Positions 10,563 through 19,415 of a stretch of 42,758 nt of DNA are shown one piece after another. The translations under genes were made by a program, and so were the position numbers. Within the stretch, counting starts at the first letter, position 1; every line of letters starts with the position of its first letter. Source of the DNA: Pseudomonadales bacterium. GTDB lineage: Bacteria > Pseudomonadota > Gammaproteobacteria > Pseudomonadales > Pseudohongiellaceae. The stretch lies in contig JAJDVS010000011.1 of assembly GCA_022825945.1 (NCBI GenBank), positions 1-42,758 of the forward strand, given 5' to 3'. The notes beneath the pieces were generated by a model. That model searched no databases. It saw only the letters and a program-made list of their open reading frames with translations, and was not told the DNA's origin.

Positions 10563-13500
10563 ATGCAGGTGCTTTACGGGGGCACGGCGCTCTCGCCATT
10601 CAAGACCGCCAATCTGCTGACCGCGCTGCAGGCCGTCGACCCGGCGCTGGAAGCTGTTTCAGCCCGTTTTGTACACTTCCTGGAGCGTGAAACCCTCGTC
10701 CCCGCAGACCGTGAAAAACTCGACTCCCTGCTGCAATACGGCGCCGCGTTTACCGGCGAAGCAGGGCCGGCAAGCGCTCTGGTGGCGCCGCGCCCGGGAA
10801 CAATTTCGCCCTGGTCGAGCAAGGCCACCGACATACTCGGCAATTGCGGCCTCGGCCATCTGGGCCGCATCGAGCGCGCAACCCTGTTTCATTTTGCCGC
10901 GGATGAACTTGCGCAGGGCTGGCTGCCGCTGATTCACGACCGCATGACCCAGGCGGTGCTGCCCGATGTGGCGGCCGCCGGGCGCCTGTTCCGGCAGCGG
11001 CAGCCGCGCCCCATGGCAATGGTGGATATACTCGCCGGCGGTCGCGGCGCCCTGGTTGCGGCAAACCGGGAAATGGCCCTGGCCCTGGCGGATGACGAGA
11101 TTGATTACCTCCTGGAAAACTTCCAGGCTTTGGGACGCAATCCCACGGATGTGGAGTTGATGATGTTCGCCCAGGCCAATTCCGAACATTGCCGCCACAA
11201 GATATTCAATGCCTCCTGGACTATCGACGGGCAGGCCATGGACGAATCCCTGTTCGACATGATCCGGCACACCCATCGCAGTTCGCCGGCTGGCGTGCTG
11301 TCCGCCTACCGGGACAATGCCGCGGTAATGGAAGGCGGCATGGCCGACCGCTTTTTCCCGGACCCGCGGTCGCGTCGCTATGGCCACCACCGGGAAGCCG
11401 TGCATATTCTGATGAAAGTGGAAACCCACAATCATCCCACCGCCATTGCGCCCTTCCCCGGCGCATCCACCGGTTCCGGCGGCGAAATCCGCGACGAAGG
11501 CGCCACCGGCGTCGGCGCCAGGCCCAAGGCGGGGCTGACCGGATTCAGCGTCTCCAACTTGCGGATACCGGATTTTCCCCAGCCCTGGGAAGAGGATTTC
11601 GGCAAACCCGGACAGATTGCCTCGGCGCTTGAGATCATGCTCGATGGACCCATTGGCGGCGCGGCCTTCAACAACGAGTTTGGCCGCCCGGCGCTCTGCG
11701 GCTATTTTCGCAGCTTTGAAGAGCAGGTCGATGGCGAACTGCGCGGCTATCACAAGCCCATCATGATTGCCGGCGGCCTCGGCAATATTCGCCCGGAGCA
11801 TGTGCAAAAGGGCGGCCTGGGTCCCGGCGTCAAACTCATCGTGCTCGGCGGCCCCGCCATGCTGATCGGGCTTGGCGGCGGCGCGGCGTCTTCCATGGCT
11901 TCCGGGTCGGCAAGCGAGGAACTCGATTTCGCCTCGGTGCAGCGGGACAATCCCGAAATGCAGCGGCGCTGCCAGGAAGTGATTGACGCCTGCTGGCAAT
12001 TGGGCCCGGCCAATCCCATCGACTTTATCCACGACGTGGGCGCCGGCGGGCTCGCCAATGCCCTGCCGGAGCTGGTCAAGGACGCGGGCGTCGGGGGAGA
12101 GTTTGCGCTGCGGGCCATCCCCAGCGCCGAATCGGGCCTGTCGCCGCTGGAAATCTGGTGCAATGAAGCCCAGGAACGCTATGTGCTTGCGGTAACGGCG
12201 GAGAATCTGGCGTTGTTTTCCGGCATCTGCGAAAGGGAACGCTGTCCATTCGCCGTGGTGGGCGAAACCCTGGCCAGCAAGCGGCTTTCTCTCAGCGATA
12301 CGCATTTCGGCAATCGCCCCATCGACCTGCCCATGGAACTGCTGTTCGGCAAGCCGCCGGCCATGCACCGCCGGGCAGGCTTGCCGCCAAGGCATGAGGG
12401 CGAATTCGATACCGGCGGCATCAGCCTTGCCGAAGCCATCGACCGGGTGCTTGCCCTGCCTTCGGTGGCGAGCAAATCCTTTCTCATTACCATCGGCGAC
12501 CGCAGCATTACCGGCCAGGTGAGCCGGGACCAGATGGTGGGGCCCTGGCAAACCCCGGTGGCCGATGCCGCGGTAACCATCAATTCCTATACCGGTAATG
12601 CCGGCGAAGCCATGGCCATGGGCGAGAGGGCGCCGCTTGCCCTGCTCGATGCGCCGGCGTCGGGGCGGATGGCGGTGGCCGAGGCGATTACCAATATCGC
12701 CTGCGCCGACATTGCCGCAATCGGACGGATCAAGCTCTCGGCCAACTGGATGGTGGCCGCCGGCCATGGCAGCGAGGATGCGAAACTGTTTGCCATGGTG
12801 CGGGCGGTGGCCCGGGAGTTCTGTCCGGAACTCGGAGTCTGTATTCCCGTGGGCAAGGATTCCATGTCCATGCGCAGCATGTGGCAGGCCGAAGACGGCG
12901 CCGGGCGCAGCATGACGGCGCCGCTGTCGCTGGTGATCAGCGCCTTTGCTCCCGTGGGCGATGTGCGGCGAAGCTGGACGCCACAATTGCGCCTCGACCA
13001 GGGCGCGACCCGCCTGCTGCTGTTCGATATCGGCTGCGGTCGCAATCGTCTCGGCGGCTCGGCCCTGGGTCAGGTCTGCCGCCGGATTGCCGGCGCTCCG
13101 CCCGATGTGGATGATCCGGGCTTGTTGCGAGCCCTGTTTGCCCTGCTGGTTGAATGTCGTGACCGCGATCTGGTGCTGGCGTATCATGACCGCTCCGACG
13201 GCGGACTGATTGCAGCCGCTCTTGAGATGGCCTTTGCCGGTCGCTGTGGGCTGGAACTGGAATTGCCCGATTCCAGCGAGGCTTTGGCGGAGCTGTTTGC
13301 CGAGGAGATCGGCGTGCTGCTGCAGGTGCGCGAAAACGACGCGCCCCTGCTGCGCGAAATGGCTGAAACCAGGGGACTGGCAGCCTGCCTGCGAGTCATT
13401 GGCAAGCCTGCCGGGCATGGGGATATCGTGCTAAGGCAGGGCGACCGGGAAATCCTGCGCCGCCCCCGGATTGCGCTGCAGCGCCGCTGGGCGGAGACGA

Positions 13501-14417
13501 GTTACCAGCTCCAGCGCCTGCGGGACAATGCCGAATGCGCCCGGCAGGAATACGACGCCCTGCTCGACGCCGATGATCCCGGCATCTGCTTCGAAACCGG
13601 TTTCGATCCCGGGCGGGACGTTACCGCGCCTTACCTCAATGTGCAGTCCCCGCCCCGGGTCGCGATTCTTCGCGAACAGGGGATCAATGGGCAGATGGAA
13701 ATGGCGGCGGCATTCGACCGCGCCCGCTTTGCCGCCATCGACGTGCACATGACCGACCTGGTAAGCGGCGCGGCGGAATTGTCGGACTTTGACGCCCTGG
13801 TCGCCTGCGGCGGATTTTCCTACGGGGACGTGCTTGGCGCCGGCGGCGGCTGGGCGAGGACCATCCTTTGCAATCCGGCCCTGCGCAAGCAGTTCGAGGA
13901 CTTTTTCCATCATCCCCGCAAGCTTGCCCTGGGGGTCTGCAATGGCTGCCAGATGATGGCGCTGTTGCGCGAACTGATCCCCGGCAGCGCGCACTGGCCC
14001 ATTTTCCAGCGCAATCTTTCCGAGCAATTCGAGGCACGCTTCGCCATGGTGCGGGTGACGGAGAGCCCATCGGCTTTTTTCGGCGGCATGGCCGGCAGCC
14101 GTTTCCCGCTTGCGGTGGCCCACGGCGAAGGCCGCGCCAGCTTTTCCGGGGACGCCGGCAAGGTCGCCCTGGGGAACCGGGTCGCCCTGCGCTATGTGGA
14201 CAATTACGGCGCCATTGCCGCAAGCTACCCGGCCAACCCCAACGGTTCGGTTGACGGCATCGCCGCCGTGTGCAATACCGATGGCCGGGTTACGATTCTC
14301 ATGCCGCATCCGGAGCGGGTCTACCGCGGCAGCCAGAATTCCTGGCGTCCCGACGGCTATGGGGAAGACGCGCCGGCCATGCGGCTGTTCCGCAACGCCA
14401 GAGTCTGGCTGGATTGA
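10563..14417 (+). CDS. purL: Phosphoribosylformylglycinamidine synthase, large single-chain form
   Basis: A 1284-residue cytosolic enzyme of purine synthesis that converts FGAR, glutamine and ATP to FGAM. The order is an N-terminal PurS-like domain ([11 protein letters not shown]), linker, two AIR-synthase-type halves (with [16 protein letters not shown] and [22 protein letters not shown]) and a C-terminal glutamine amidotransferase. In that last domain the nucleophile lies in GVCNGCQMM near residue 1125, and the His/Glu in MPHPERV near the end. This is the single-chain form of Gammaproteobacteria and eukaryotes, not the split PurSLQ. The start has no strong ribosome site; the upstream 85 bases contain a short GATAAATCCTTTATC inverted repeat but no clear PurR box. 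The yqfO-like gene follows after 2 bases. Confidence 0.97.
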   Translation: MQVLYGGTALSPFKTANLLTALQAVDPALEAVSARFVHFLERETLVPADREKLDSLLQYGAAFTGEAGPASALVAPRPGTISPWSSKATDILGNCGLGHLGRIERATLFHFAADELAQGWLPLIHDRMTQAVLPDVAAAGRLFRQRQPRPMAMVDILAGGRGALVAANREMALALADDEIDYLLENFQALGRNPTDVELMMFAQANSEHCRHKIFNASWTIDGQAMDESLFDMIRHTHRSSPAGVLSAYRDNAAVMEGGMADRFFPDPRSRRYGHHREAVHILMKVETHNHPTAIAPFPGASTGSGGEIRDEGATGVGARPKAGLTGFSVSNLRIPDFPQPWEEDFGKPGQIASALEIMLDGPIGGAAFNNEFGRPALCGYFRSFEEQVDGELRGYHKPIMIAGGLGNIRPEHVQKGGLGPGVKLIVLGGPAMLIGLGGGAASSMASGSASEELDFASVQRDNPEMQRRCQEVIDACWQLGPANPIDFIHDVGAGGLANALPELVKDAGVGGEFALRAIPSAESGLSPLEIWCNEAQERYVLAVTAENLALFSGICERERCPFAVVGETLASKRLSLSDTHFGNRPIDLPMELLFGKPPAMHRRAGLPPRHEGEFDTGGISLAEAIDRVLALPSVASKSFLITIGDRSITGQVSRDQMVGPWQTPVADAAVTINSYTGNAGEAMAMGERAPLALLDAPASGRMAVAEAITNIACADIAAIGRIKLSANWMVAAGHGSEDAKLFAMVRAVAREFCPELGVCIPVGKDSMSMRSMWQAEDGAGRSMTAPLSLVISAFAPVGDVRRSWTPQLRLDQGATRLLLFDIGCGRNRLGGSALGQVCRRIAGAPPDVDDPGLLRALFALLVECRDRDLVLAYHDRSDGGLIAAALEMAFAGRCGLELELPDSSEALAELFAEEIGVLLQVRENDAPLLREMAETRGLAACLRVIGKPAGHGDIVLRQGDREILRRPRIALQRRWAETSYQLQRLRDNAECARQEYDALLDADDPGICFETGFDPGRDVTAPYLNVQSPPRVAILREQGINGQMEMAAAFDRARFAAIDVHMTDLVSGAAELSDFDALVACGGFSYGDVLGAGGGWARTILCNPALRKQFEDFFHHPRKLALGVCNGCQMMALLRELIPGSAHWPIFQRNLSEQFEARFAMVRVTESPSAFFGGMAGSRFPLAVAHGEGRASFSGDAGKVALGNRVALRYVDNYGAIAASYPANPNGSVDGIAAVCNTDGRVTILMPHPERVYRGSQNSWRPDGYGEDAPAMRLFRNARVWLD

Positions 14418-14419
14418 TC

Positions 14420-14746
14420 ATGAGCAATGACAAGCTGTACAAGATCGAGTGCTACATTCCCGAGTCGCATCTGGAGGCCGTGAAGTCCGCCATGTTCGCC
14501 GCCGGCGCGGGCCGGGTGGGAGATTACGACAGTTGCGCCTGGCAAACCCCGGGCCGGGGCCAGTTCCGCCCCATGGAGGGCAGCACGCCTTGGCTGGGGC
14601 GGAAAGGCAAAGTGGAAACCGTGGCGGAATACAAGGTGGAGATGGTTTGCGGCGGAGAGGTGGTGCGGGAGGTGGTTCGGGCGATGAAGGAGGCGCATCC
14701 CTATGAAGAGGTCGCCCACTCTGTACTCCGCTGCGAGAAAATGTAG
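14420..14746 (+). CDS. YqfO/NIF3-like small protein
   Basis: A 108-residue protein beginning MSNDKLYKIECYIPESHLEA. It matches the short stand-alone YqfO-type proteins often labelled NGG1p-interacting factor 3, which correspond to the PII/CutA-like insert of larger NIF3 proteins. Diagnostic segments are AAGAGRVGDYDSCAWQT, GQFRPMEGSTPWLG and AHPYEEVAHSV. The biochemical role is unknown; a PII-like fold suggests ligand or metal sensing, but that is inference. The ATG at 14420 lies 2 bases after the purL stop, so it is probably co-translated. A longer in-frame ORF starts at 14270 inside purL and is not credible. Confidence 0.85.
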   Translation: MSNDKLYKIECYIPESHLEAVKSAMFAAGAGRVGDYDSCAWQTPGRGQFRPMEGSTPWLGRKGKVETVAEYKVEMVCGGEVVREVVRAMKEAHPYEEVAHSVLRCEKM

Positions 14747-14799
14747 TCTTCGATTGGTATTGTGCCTGCCATCCCTGGCGCGACGTTCGGCCCTCAAAC

Positions 14800-14837
14800 G
14801 TCATTCTGCGCGGAGCGAAGCGTAGTCGCAGAATCTC
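14800..14837. repeat. 38-bp dispersed palindromic repeat, copy 2
   Basis: Identical over 38 bases to the reverse complement of 5401-5438. It fills the convergent space between the yqfO-like gene and the Nudix gene, only 3 bases from the Nudix stop. In this position its stem could serve as a bidirectional terminator or 3'-end protector. Confidence 0.7.
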
Positions 14838-14840
14838 ATT

Positions 14841-15446
14841 CTATCCGGCAGTGCCCGCTTCCCGGGCGGAACTCGAACTGATCAGCCGCAGGTCGATTTG
14901 ATCGCCAATGCGGTGGACATCGAACATGCGCACCGGGAAGCATTGCCCCGGCGCATCCTGGAAATAATGCTCCAGCGTGATTCGCACCACCGGAAAGGCC
15001 AACTCGTCCCAGGGGATTTCGGCTTTGCTGAACAACTCCACTTCCAGTGTTTCCCCGGTAAAGCCAAGGCCCATGGTTTCGATTTCGGCGCGGAAAAACA
15101 GATACACCTGGTTGATGCGGGGCAGATTGAACAGGGTGTACAGCGTCTGTTCCCCAAGGCGGATATGGGCGCCGGCTTCTTCCCTGGTTTCCCGCACCGC
15201 GCCGGCATGGGTGGATTCGCCATTCTCCAGAAACCCCGCCGGCAGCGTCCATTTGCCAAGCCGCGGTTCAATGCCGCGCTTGCAAAGCAGCACCCGGCCA
15301 TCCTCGCTGATGGGGACCGCGCCCACCACATTGCGTGGATTCTGGTAGAAAACCCGGTCGCAGGCGGGGCAGTAATCGCGCGGCCGGTCGTCTCCCGGCG
15401 GCGTCACCCGGTTTGCCGGCCCGGCGCAGTGGGGGCAGAACTTCAT
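14841..15446 (-). CDS. Nudix hydrolase with N-terminal zinc ribbon
   Basis: A 201-residue protein. Four cysteines (Cys4, Cys7, Cys26, Cys29 in CPHC and CPAC) form a zinc ribbon like that of NADH pyrophosphatase NudC. The Nudix box runs from Gly71 to Ala93 (GFLENGES then RETREEAGA) and matches GX5EX7REUXEEXGU. Substrates could be NADH, FAD, ADP-ribose or related nucleoside diphosphates; the SQPWPFPxS motif of true NudC is not seen, so I do not call NudC. Its ATG overlaps the pspC stop (ATGA), so it is the last gene of the psp operon and probably rises with membrane stress. That linkage is unusual relative to E. coli. Confidence 0.88.
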   Translation of the reverse strand: MKFCPHCAGPANRVTPPGDDRPRDYCPACDRVFYQNPRNVVGAVPISEDGRVLLCKRGIEPRLGKWTLPAGFLENGESTHAGAVRETREEAGAHIRLGEQTLYTLFNLPRINQVYLFFRAEIETMGLGFTGETLEVELFSKAEIPWDELAFPVVRITLEHYFQDAPGQCFPVRMFDVHRIGDQIDLRLISSSSAREAGTAG

Positions 15447-16108
15447 GCGCGCTTGATTTCGCAGTGCAGGCGGAATCGCTTCGAGGTCATGTAGGCTTCC
15501 ATTTCCCGCAGGCGTTTTTCCAGATCGCGAAAAGTCCCGGCGCAGTCTTCGGCAGCGCCGCCTTTACGTTGCGGCCTGCCCTCGGCTTCATCCGGTTCGG
15601 GGGTTTCGCGGCGGCGGGAATGTGATCTTCGCCGGCGCCTCCGCTGTCTGCGCTCGTCTTCCAGAAACGGGTCCGGGTCCAGCAGGAAGATGCAGACGAT
15701 GTAGCCGAACAGGGTAAAGGGGCCGAGGATGAAAAGCGACAGAATCGTCAGCACGCGAATCCAGAAGGGGCTGACTTCCAGGTAATCGGCGATTCCCGCG
15801 CAGACCCCGGCGATTCGCTTGTCCCGGGTATTGCGGCGAATGGGCTTGCGGTAATCGACCTTGCGAAAATGATCCGAAGCCCGGGACGGATCGAGATGAT
15901 CCCAGGTGCGATCCCGGAACACGTCGCGGTCCATGCAGAACCACATCGCGAAATACGCCAGGAACAGCGAGGGCCAGAACAGGACGCCGATGACGAAGAT
16001 CGTCCGCACCAGCGCCGCCGGCACATCGAGCCACTCGGCGACGCCGCTGCACACGCCGAGCCAGATGGCGTTGCTTTTCTTCAGCCGCAGGCTATTCGGT
16101 CCGCTCAT
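15443..16108 (-). CDS. pspC: Phage shock protein C with two PspC domains
   Basis: A 221-residue inner-membrane protein. Two PspC domains stand in tandem: about 7-60 (KKSNAIWLGVCSGVAEWLDV, then VRTIFVIGVLFWPSLFLAY) and about 85-142 (KRIAGVCAGIADYLEVSPFW, then IRVLTILSLFILGPFTLFGY). An Arg-rich stretch (RRQRRRRRRSHSRRR) and a short coiled coil (TFRDLEKRLREMEAYMTSKR) follow, the latter being typical of the C-terminus in the psp operon form. E. coli PspC has a single domain in about 119 residues. The start at 16108 is preceded by GGAGGGAG, and the 5' end overlaps pspB by 17 nt. It senses membrane damage with PspB and binds PspA (family knowledge). An upstream extension of this frame to 16354 lies inside pspB and is rejected. 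Confidence 0.9.
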   Translation of the reverse strand: MSGPNSLRLKKSNAIWLGVCSGVAEWLDVPAALVRTIFVIGVLFWPSLFLAYFAMWFCMDRDVFRDRTWDHLDPSRASDHFRKVDYRKPIRRNTRDKRIAGVCAGIADYLEVSPFWIRVLTILSLFILGPFTLFGYIVCIFLLDPDPFLEDERRQRRRRRRSHSRRRETPEPDEAEGRPQRKGGAAEDCAGTFRDLEKRLREMEAYMTSKRFRLHCEIKRA

Positions 16109-16358
16109 GTTGCTCCCTCCAGTCGGGCACCTCGGCATCGAGAATCGATTCAAGGACTTCAATGCGCTCGGTGAGCGAGCCCGCCATTGCCGCCAGCGCG
16201 TCAAGATCCGGGTCGCCGGCGTCTCTCTGCCTGCGGCGGCGCCGTTTGCGGCTGCTGTCGCCGTCGTCACTGCTCCGGGCGATACCGAGCTTGATCCACC
16301 AGGTGATAAATCCGAAAACCATCCCCACCAGGGCGATGATGAAAGTAAAGACATTCAT
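16092..16358 (-). CDS. pspB: Phage shock protein B
   Basis: An 88-residue protein with one N-terminal membrane helix (MNVFTFIIALVGMVFGFITW) and a cytoplasmic tail. The end, SLTERIEVLESILDAEVPDW, is the conserved PspB coiled-coil signature. A basic, low-complexity insert (RKRRRRRQRD) makes it longer than the 74-residue E. coli protein. It lies 10 bases after pspA and overlaps pspC, and would act with PspC to release PspF from PspA under membrane stress. Confidence 0.92.
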   Translation of the reverse strand: MNVFTFIIALVGMVFGFITWWIKLGIARSSDDGDSSRKRRRRRQRDAGDPDLDALAAMAGSLTERIEVLESILDAEVPDWREQHERTE

Positions 16359-16368
16359 GTCCGGGACC

Positions 16369-17025
16369 TCAGCCTTTCAGGCGATCTTTCAGTTCCCGCA
16401 GTTCCTTGTCGATGTTCTCCTCGCGCGCCAGCTCATCGAATTCGGCCTGCAAGCCCCTTTGCTCCACATTGTCGCTGTCGATCTGGCCTTCCATCTGGTC
16501 GATCTTGCGTTCGTAATGCTCGAATTTATCCATGGCGTTGTCAATCGCCTGGTTGCTGAGCTGCTTGCGCACGTCGCGCCGGGTGCTCGTGGCCCGGGTG
16601 CGCATGACGATGGTCTTCTGCCGCGCCCTGGCGTCGTTGAGCTTGTCCTGAAGCTGGCTGATCTCGCCGTCGAGCTTGTCCAGGGTTTCTTCGAGCTTGA
16701 ACAGGTCGGCCTCGGTGAGTTCCACCCGGGACTGGATCGTGGCCTTTTCCACCAGGGCGGCCCGGGCCAGGTCTTCACGGTCCTTGCCGAGCGCGAGTTC
16801 GGCCTTGTACTCCCAGTCCTCGGCCTGGGCCCGCAACTGCTCGAGGCGGCGGGTCAGGGTTTTCTTCTCCGCCATCACCCGGGCGGTGCTTGAGCGCACT
16901 TCCACCAGGGTATCCTCCATTTCCTGAATCACCATGCGAATCATCTTTTCCGGATTTTCGGCCTTGTCGAGCAGGGCGCTGATATTGGAATTGATGATGT
17001 CGGACAGTCTTGAAAAAATGCTCAT
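16369..17025 (-). CDS. pspA: Phage shock protein A
   Basis: A 218-residue, almost wholly helical, coiled-coil protein of the PspA/IM30 (ESCRT-III-like) family. The N-terminus MSIFSRLSDIINSNISALLD contains the membrane-binding amphipathic helix. The middle (VRSSTARVMAEKKTLTRRLE) and the rest form the hairpin core. In resting cells it inhibits PspF; under stress it coats the membrane and limits proton leakage (family knowledge). The start has a strong AGGAGGAATCAGCA ribosome site, and the sigma-54 promoter at 17091-17108 lies about 66 bases upstream. It is first in the pspABC-nudix operon. Confidence 0.97.
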   Translation of the reverse strand: MSIFSRLSDIINSNISALLDKAENPEKMIRMVIQEMEDTLVEVRSSTARVMAEKKTLTRRLEQLRAQAEDWEYKAELALGKDREDLARAALVEKATIQSRVELTEADLFKLEETLDKLDGEISQLQDKLNDARARQKTIVMRTRATSTRRDVRKQLSNQAIDNAMDKFEHYERKIDQMEGQIDSDNVEQRGLQAEFDELAREENIDKELRELKDRLKG

Positions 17026-17090
17026 TGCTGATTCCTCCTGTGAAATCCAACTTGCAATCCGGAACGGAATTTACCGTTCCCCTTACGTTT

Positions 17091-17108
17091 CAGCAGGTTC
17101 CGTGCCAA
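17091..17108 (-). promoter_or_regulatory. Sigma-54 promoter of the psp operon
   Basis: On the minus strand the bases read TTGGCACGGAACCTGCTG. This matches TGGCACGN4TTGCW with a full -24 element, the correct 12-base GG-to-GC spacing and one change in the -12 element (CTGC for TTGC). It lies in the pspA-pspF divergent region. PspF-bound enhancers would be expected on the pspF side, but I could not assign them by eye. Confidence 0.82.
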
Positions 17109-17250
17109 CTCGGCGAAAAATTTCCAAGGCATTGAATTAATTTAGGAAATTCTGCATCACTGATTCAGCAGCCAAATGAAAATGGCCGAAAAAACCAACT
17201 TATGGTAATTTGCGCCAGCAGCAGAAGTGAAAGTTCAGGATCAGGAACTG

Positions 17251-18288
17251 ATGTCACAGGACTCCCCATTTCGCATGATCGGCGAAGCCGCGAGCTTCCT
17301 CGAAATGCAGGAACACGTTTCCCTCGTGGCGCCGCTGCGCAAGCCGGTACTCATTGTGGGCGAGCGCGGCACCGGCAAGGAACTCGTCGCCACCCGCCTG
17401 CACCACCTTTCCCGCCGCTGGGAAAGTGGCTTCCTCAAGCTCAACTGCGCCGCCCTCAGTGAATCCCTGCTCGAAGCGCAGTTGTTCGGCCATGAAGCCG
17501 GCGCCTTCACCGGCGCGGCGAAAATGCGCCGGGGCCTGTTCGAGCGCGCCCATGAAGGCACACTGTTTCTCGATGAACTCGCCAATACCAGCATGGCGGT
17601 GCAGGAGAAAATCCTGCGGGTGATTGAGTACGGCGAATTCGAACGGCTTGGCGCCAGCGATACCCTCTCGGTGGACGTGCGCCTGATTGCCGCCACCAAT
17701 GAGGATCTGCCGGAACTTGCCGGCAAAGGCAGGTTTCGCGACGACTTGCTCGACCGGCTGGCTTTCGATGTGATCACCCTGCCGCCACTGCGGGAGCGGC
17801 GGGAGGACATCCCCATCCTCGCCGAACACTTTGCCGTGGGTATGGTGAAGGAGATGGGCGGGGAGTATTTCGCCGGATTCAGCCGCAAGGTCCACGCCGC
17901 GCTGCTCGCCTGGCCCTGGCCGGGCAATGTGCGCGAACTCAAGAATGTGGTGGAGCGCGCGGTCTACCAGCATGGCGGCAAGCTCGTGAAGAAACTGGTC
18001 TTCGACCCCTTCGCCTCGCCCTGGCGCCCTGCGCCGCCGTCTGCCGGCGGGGCTGCGGCGGAGAGTGGTGATTCGGAAGAAGGGGTGAGCCGCAGCGCTG
18101 CCGTTCCCGACCTGGCGCAACTGGGCGAAATCGACTTTCGCCGCCACCTGCGGGATTACGAGAAACAGATTCTCAATCAGGCCCTGCGGCAGAACCAGTT
18201 CAACCAGCGCAAGACCGCCGCCTTTCTCAAACTCAGCTACGACCAGCTTCGCGGCTACCTGCGTAAATACGACCTGACTGCGCAGTGA
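17251..18288 (+). CDS. pspF: PspF, sigma-54 enhancer-binding activator of the psp operon
   Basis: A 345-residue AAA+ activator with no receiver domain, as in E. coli PspF. Walker A is GERGTGKE (about 37-44), the sigma-54-contacting L1 loop is GAFTGA (about 84-89), and Walker B is TLFLDE (about 104-109). The arginine finger lies in RFRDDLLDRLAF. A linker rich in Ala/Gly/Ser is followed by a Fis-type HTH (FNQRKTAAFLKLSYDQLRGY) at the end. I chose the ATG at 17251, which has AGGAACTG before it; a GTG at 17227 would add eight residues. It is transcribed away from pspA and would drive the sigma-54 promoter at 17091-17108. Confidence 0.95.
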   Translation: MSQDSPFRMIGEAASFLEMQEHVSLVAPLRKPVLIVGERGTGKELVATRLHHLSRRWESGFLKLNCAALSESLLEAQLFGHEAGAFTGAAKMRRGLFERAHEGTLFLDELANTSMAVQEKILRVIEYGEFERLGASDTLSVDVRLIAATNEDLPELAGKGRFRDDLLDRLAFDVITLPPLRERREDIPILAEHFAVGMVKEMGGEYFAGFSRKVHAALLAWPWPGNVRELKNVVERAVYQHGGKLVKKLVFDPFASPWRPAPPSAGGAAAESGDSEEGVSRSAAVPDLAQLGEIDFRRHLRDYEKQILNQALRQNQFNQRKTAAFLKLSYDQLRGYLRKYDLTAQ

Positions 18289-18401
18289 GTGTTTTCGGAC
18301 TGGACCTTGTCCGAATTTGGTGGCATGACGCCAACTCAACTGGTTCGGGAAGGAAAGGCGGGCTCCGTTCACGCCCACCTGGACAGAGTCATGGTCGGCG
18401 G

Positions 18402-19403
18402 TTACGCCTGATCGAACTTTGCGCGTTTCTGGATCGAGTCCGCAAGTCTCCGGAAGTCCTCGTATGCACTGGAGACTGCGGTGGAATGGCCACCGATGGC
18501 ACCGTCCGCCTGAGTCAATAGAAATATCGGCTTTCGAGCTTCTTGAGCCATGGCGACAAGGCTTCGATAATGTCGAACGGTCGCCACACAGTTGATGTCG
18601 TTTGTTGGGCTATTAGGGTAGGAATGATTGTCATGGTTCAACAAATATCTTGCATAGGCCTCGGGAATGCGTTTGGCCCACTTGTCATACGCCTTTACAG
18701 GTCTGCCAAGGCGTACACTGTGTTGCTGCACGAGATACCCAATTGGTTGCATGGCGCCCGAGGGAAGCTCGAATTCTGGATTGTTCCAATTTTCGCGCCG
18801 CTTCTTCCACTCACTTCTCCATTGCCTGAGCGTGGGTCCGAGGTTCCTTAATCCTTGCAAAGACCAGATGTCGGCGGCGAGAGGAGCAATAATGTAATCT
18901 GTTGCTATCAACGCAGAACGATTCAGTGCGCCCAGGTTAGGACCCACATCAACTAGAATTATCGAAGCGTTCATGGATTCGGCAGTCTTTTGCATTACTT
19001 GCCAAAATGCCGTGGCTATCCGGAAGGGCCTGTACAGATTTTTTTCGCCCAACGCGTTCGGCCACTCACTGGAAATATTGTCTTCGAAACTTGAGAGCGC
19101 CAAGTCTCCTGGAACAAGCCCGAGTGTGTCAGACGCGAAGTGAATTCGAGGATCCTTGATGTCTCCGACTGCGGTTAATGGTTTTACGGCTTGATATATC
19201 GTCTTCGTAGCATCGCCATCTTCCCATAGGGATTCAAGCTCGTCTTCTCCAAGGAACAATGCGGTAAGGTTCGCTTGAGGGTCCAGATCGCATGCCAGAA
19301 CTCGTACGCCGAGAAGCGACAGCATCCATGTCAAATGATAGACGAGCGAAGTCTTTCCGACTCCCCCTTTATTGTTGAAGAAAGTAAGTACGGGAGTTGC
19401 CAT
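18402..19403 (-). CDS. ParA/Soj-family ATPase, accessory
   Basis: A 333-residue MinD/ParA-type ATPase. The deviant Walker A is NNKGGVGKTS (about 10-19) with both signature lysines. The CDLDPQANLT segment (about 38-47) and IILVDVGPNLG supply the Walker A' and B parts. No ParB gene or parS-like site is seen, so plasmid or chromosome partition is not supported. The gene lies 12 bases downstream of the AlbA_2 ATPase gene on the same strand, with AGGA about a dozen bases before the ATG. The local base composition is visibly richer in A+T than the flanks, which suggests horizontal transfer. The C-terminal third (from about residue 200) is not recognisable. Possible roles are positioning a partner or a switch in a defence system; both are inference. 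Confidence 0.82.
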   Translation of the reverse strand: MATPVLTFFNNKGGVGKTSLVYHLTWMLSLLGVRVLACDLDPQANLTALFLGEDELESLWEDGDATKTIYQAVKPLTAVGDIKDPRIHFASDTLGLVPGDLALSSFEDNISSEWPNALGEKNLYRPFRIATAFWQVMQKTAESMNASIILVDVGPNLGALNRSALIATDYIIAPLAADIWSLQGLRNLGPTLRQWRSEWKKRRENWNNPEFELPSGAMQPIGYLVQQHSVRLGRPVKAYDKWAKRIPEAYARYLLNHDNHSYPNSPTNDINCVATVRHYRSLVAMAQEARKPIFLLTQADGAIGGHSTAVSSAYEDFRRLADSIQKRAKFDQA

Positions 19404-19415
19404 AACGATGCAGTC

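Noticed and set aside
10659-13418. 919-residue open frame on the minus strand opposite purL
   Set aside because: It is antisense to a fully conserved PurL and shows no domain motifs.
17050-17070. Second possible sigma-54 element near TTGCAATCCGG
   Set aside because: The -24 GG is missing, while 17091-17108 fits the consensus fully in spacing.
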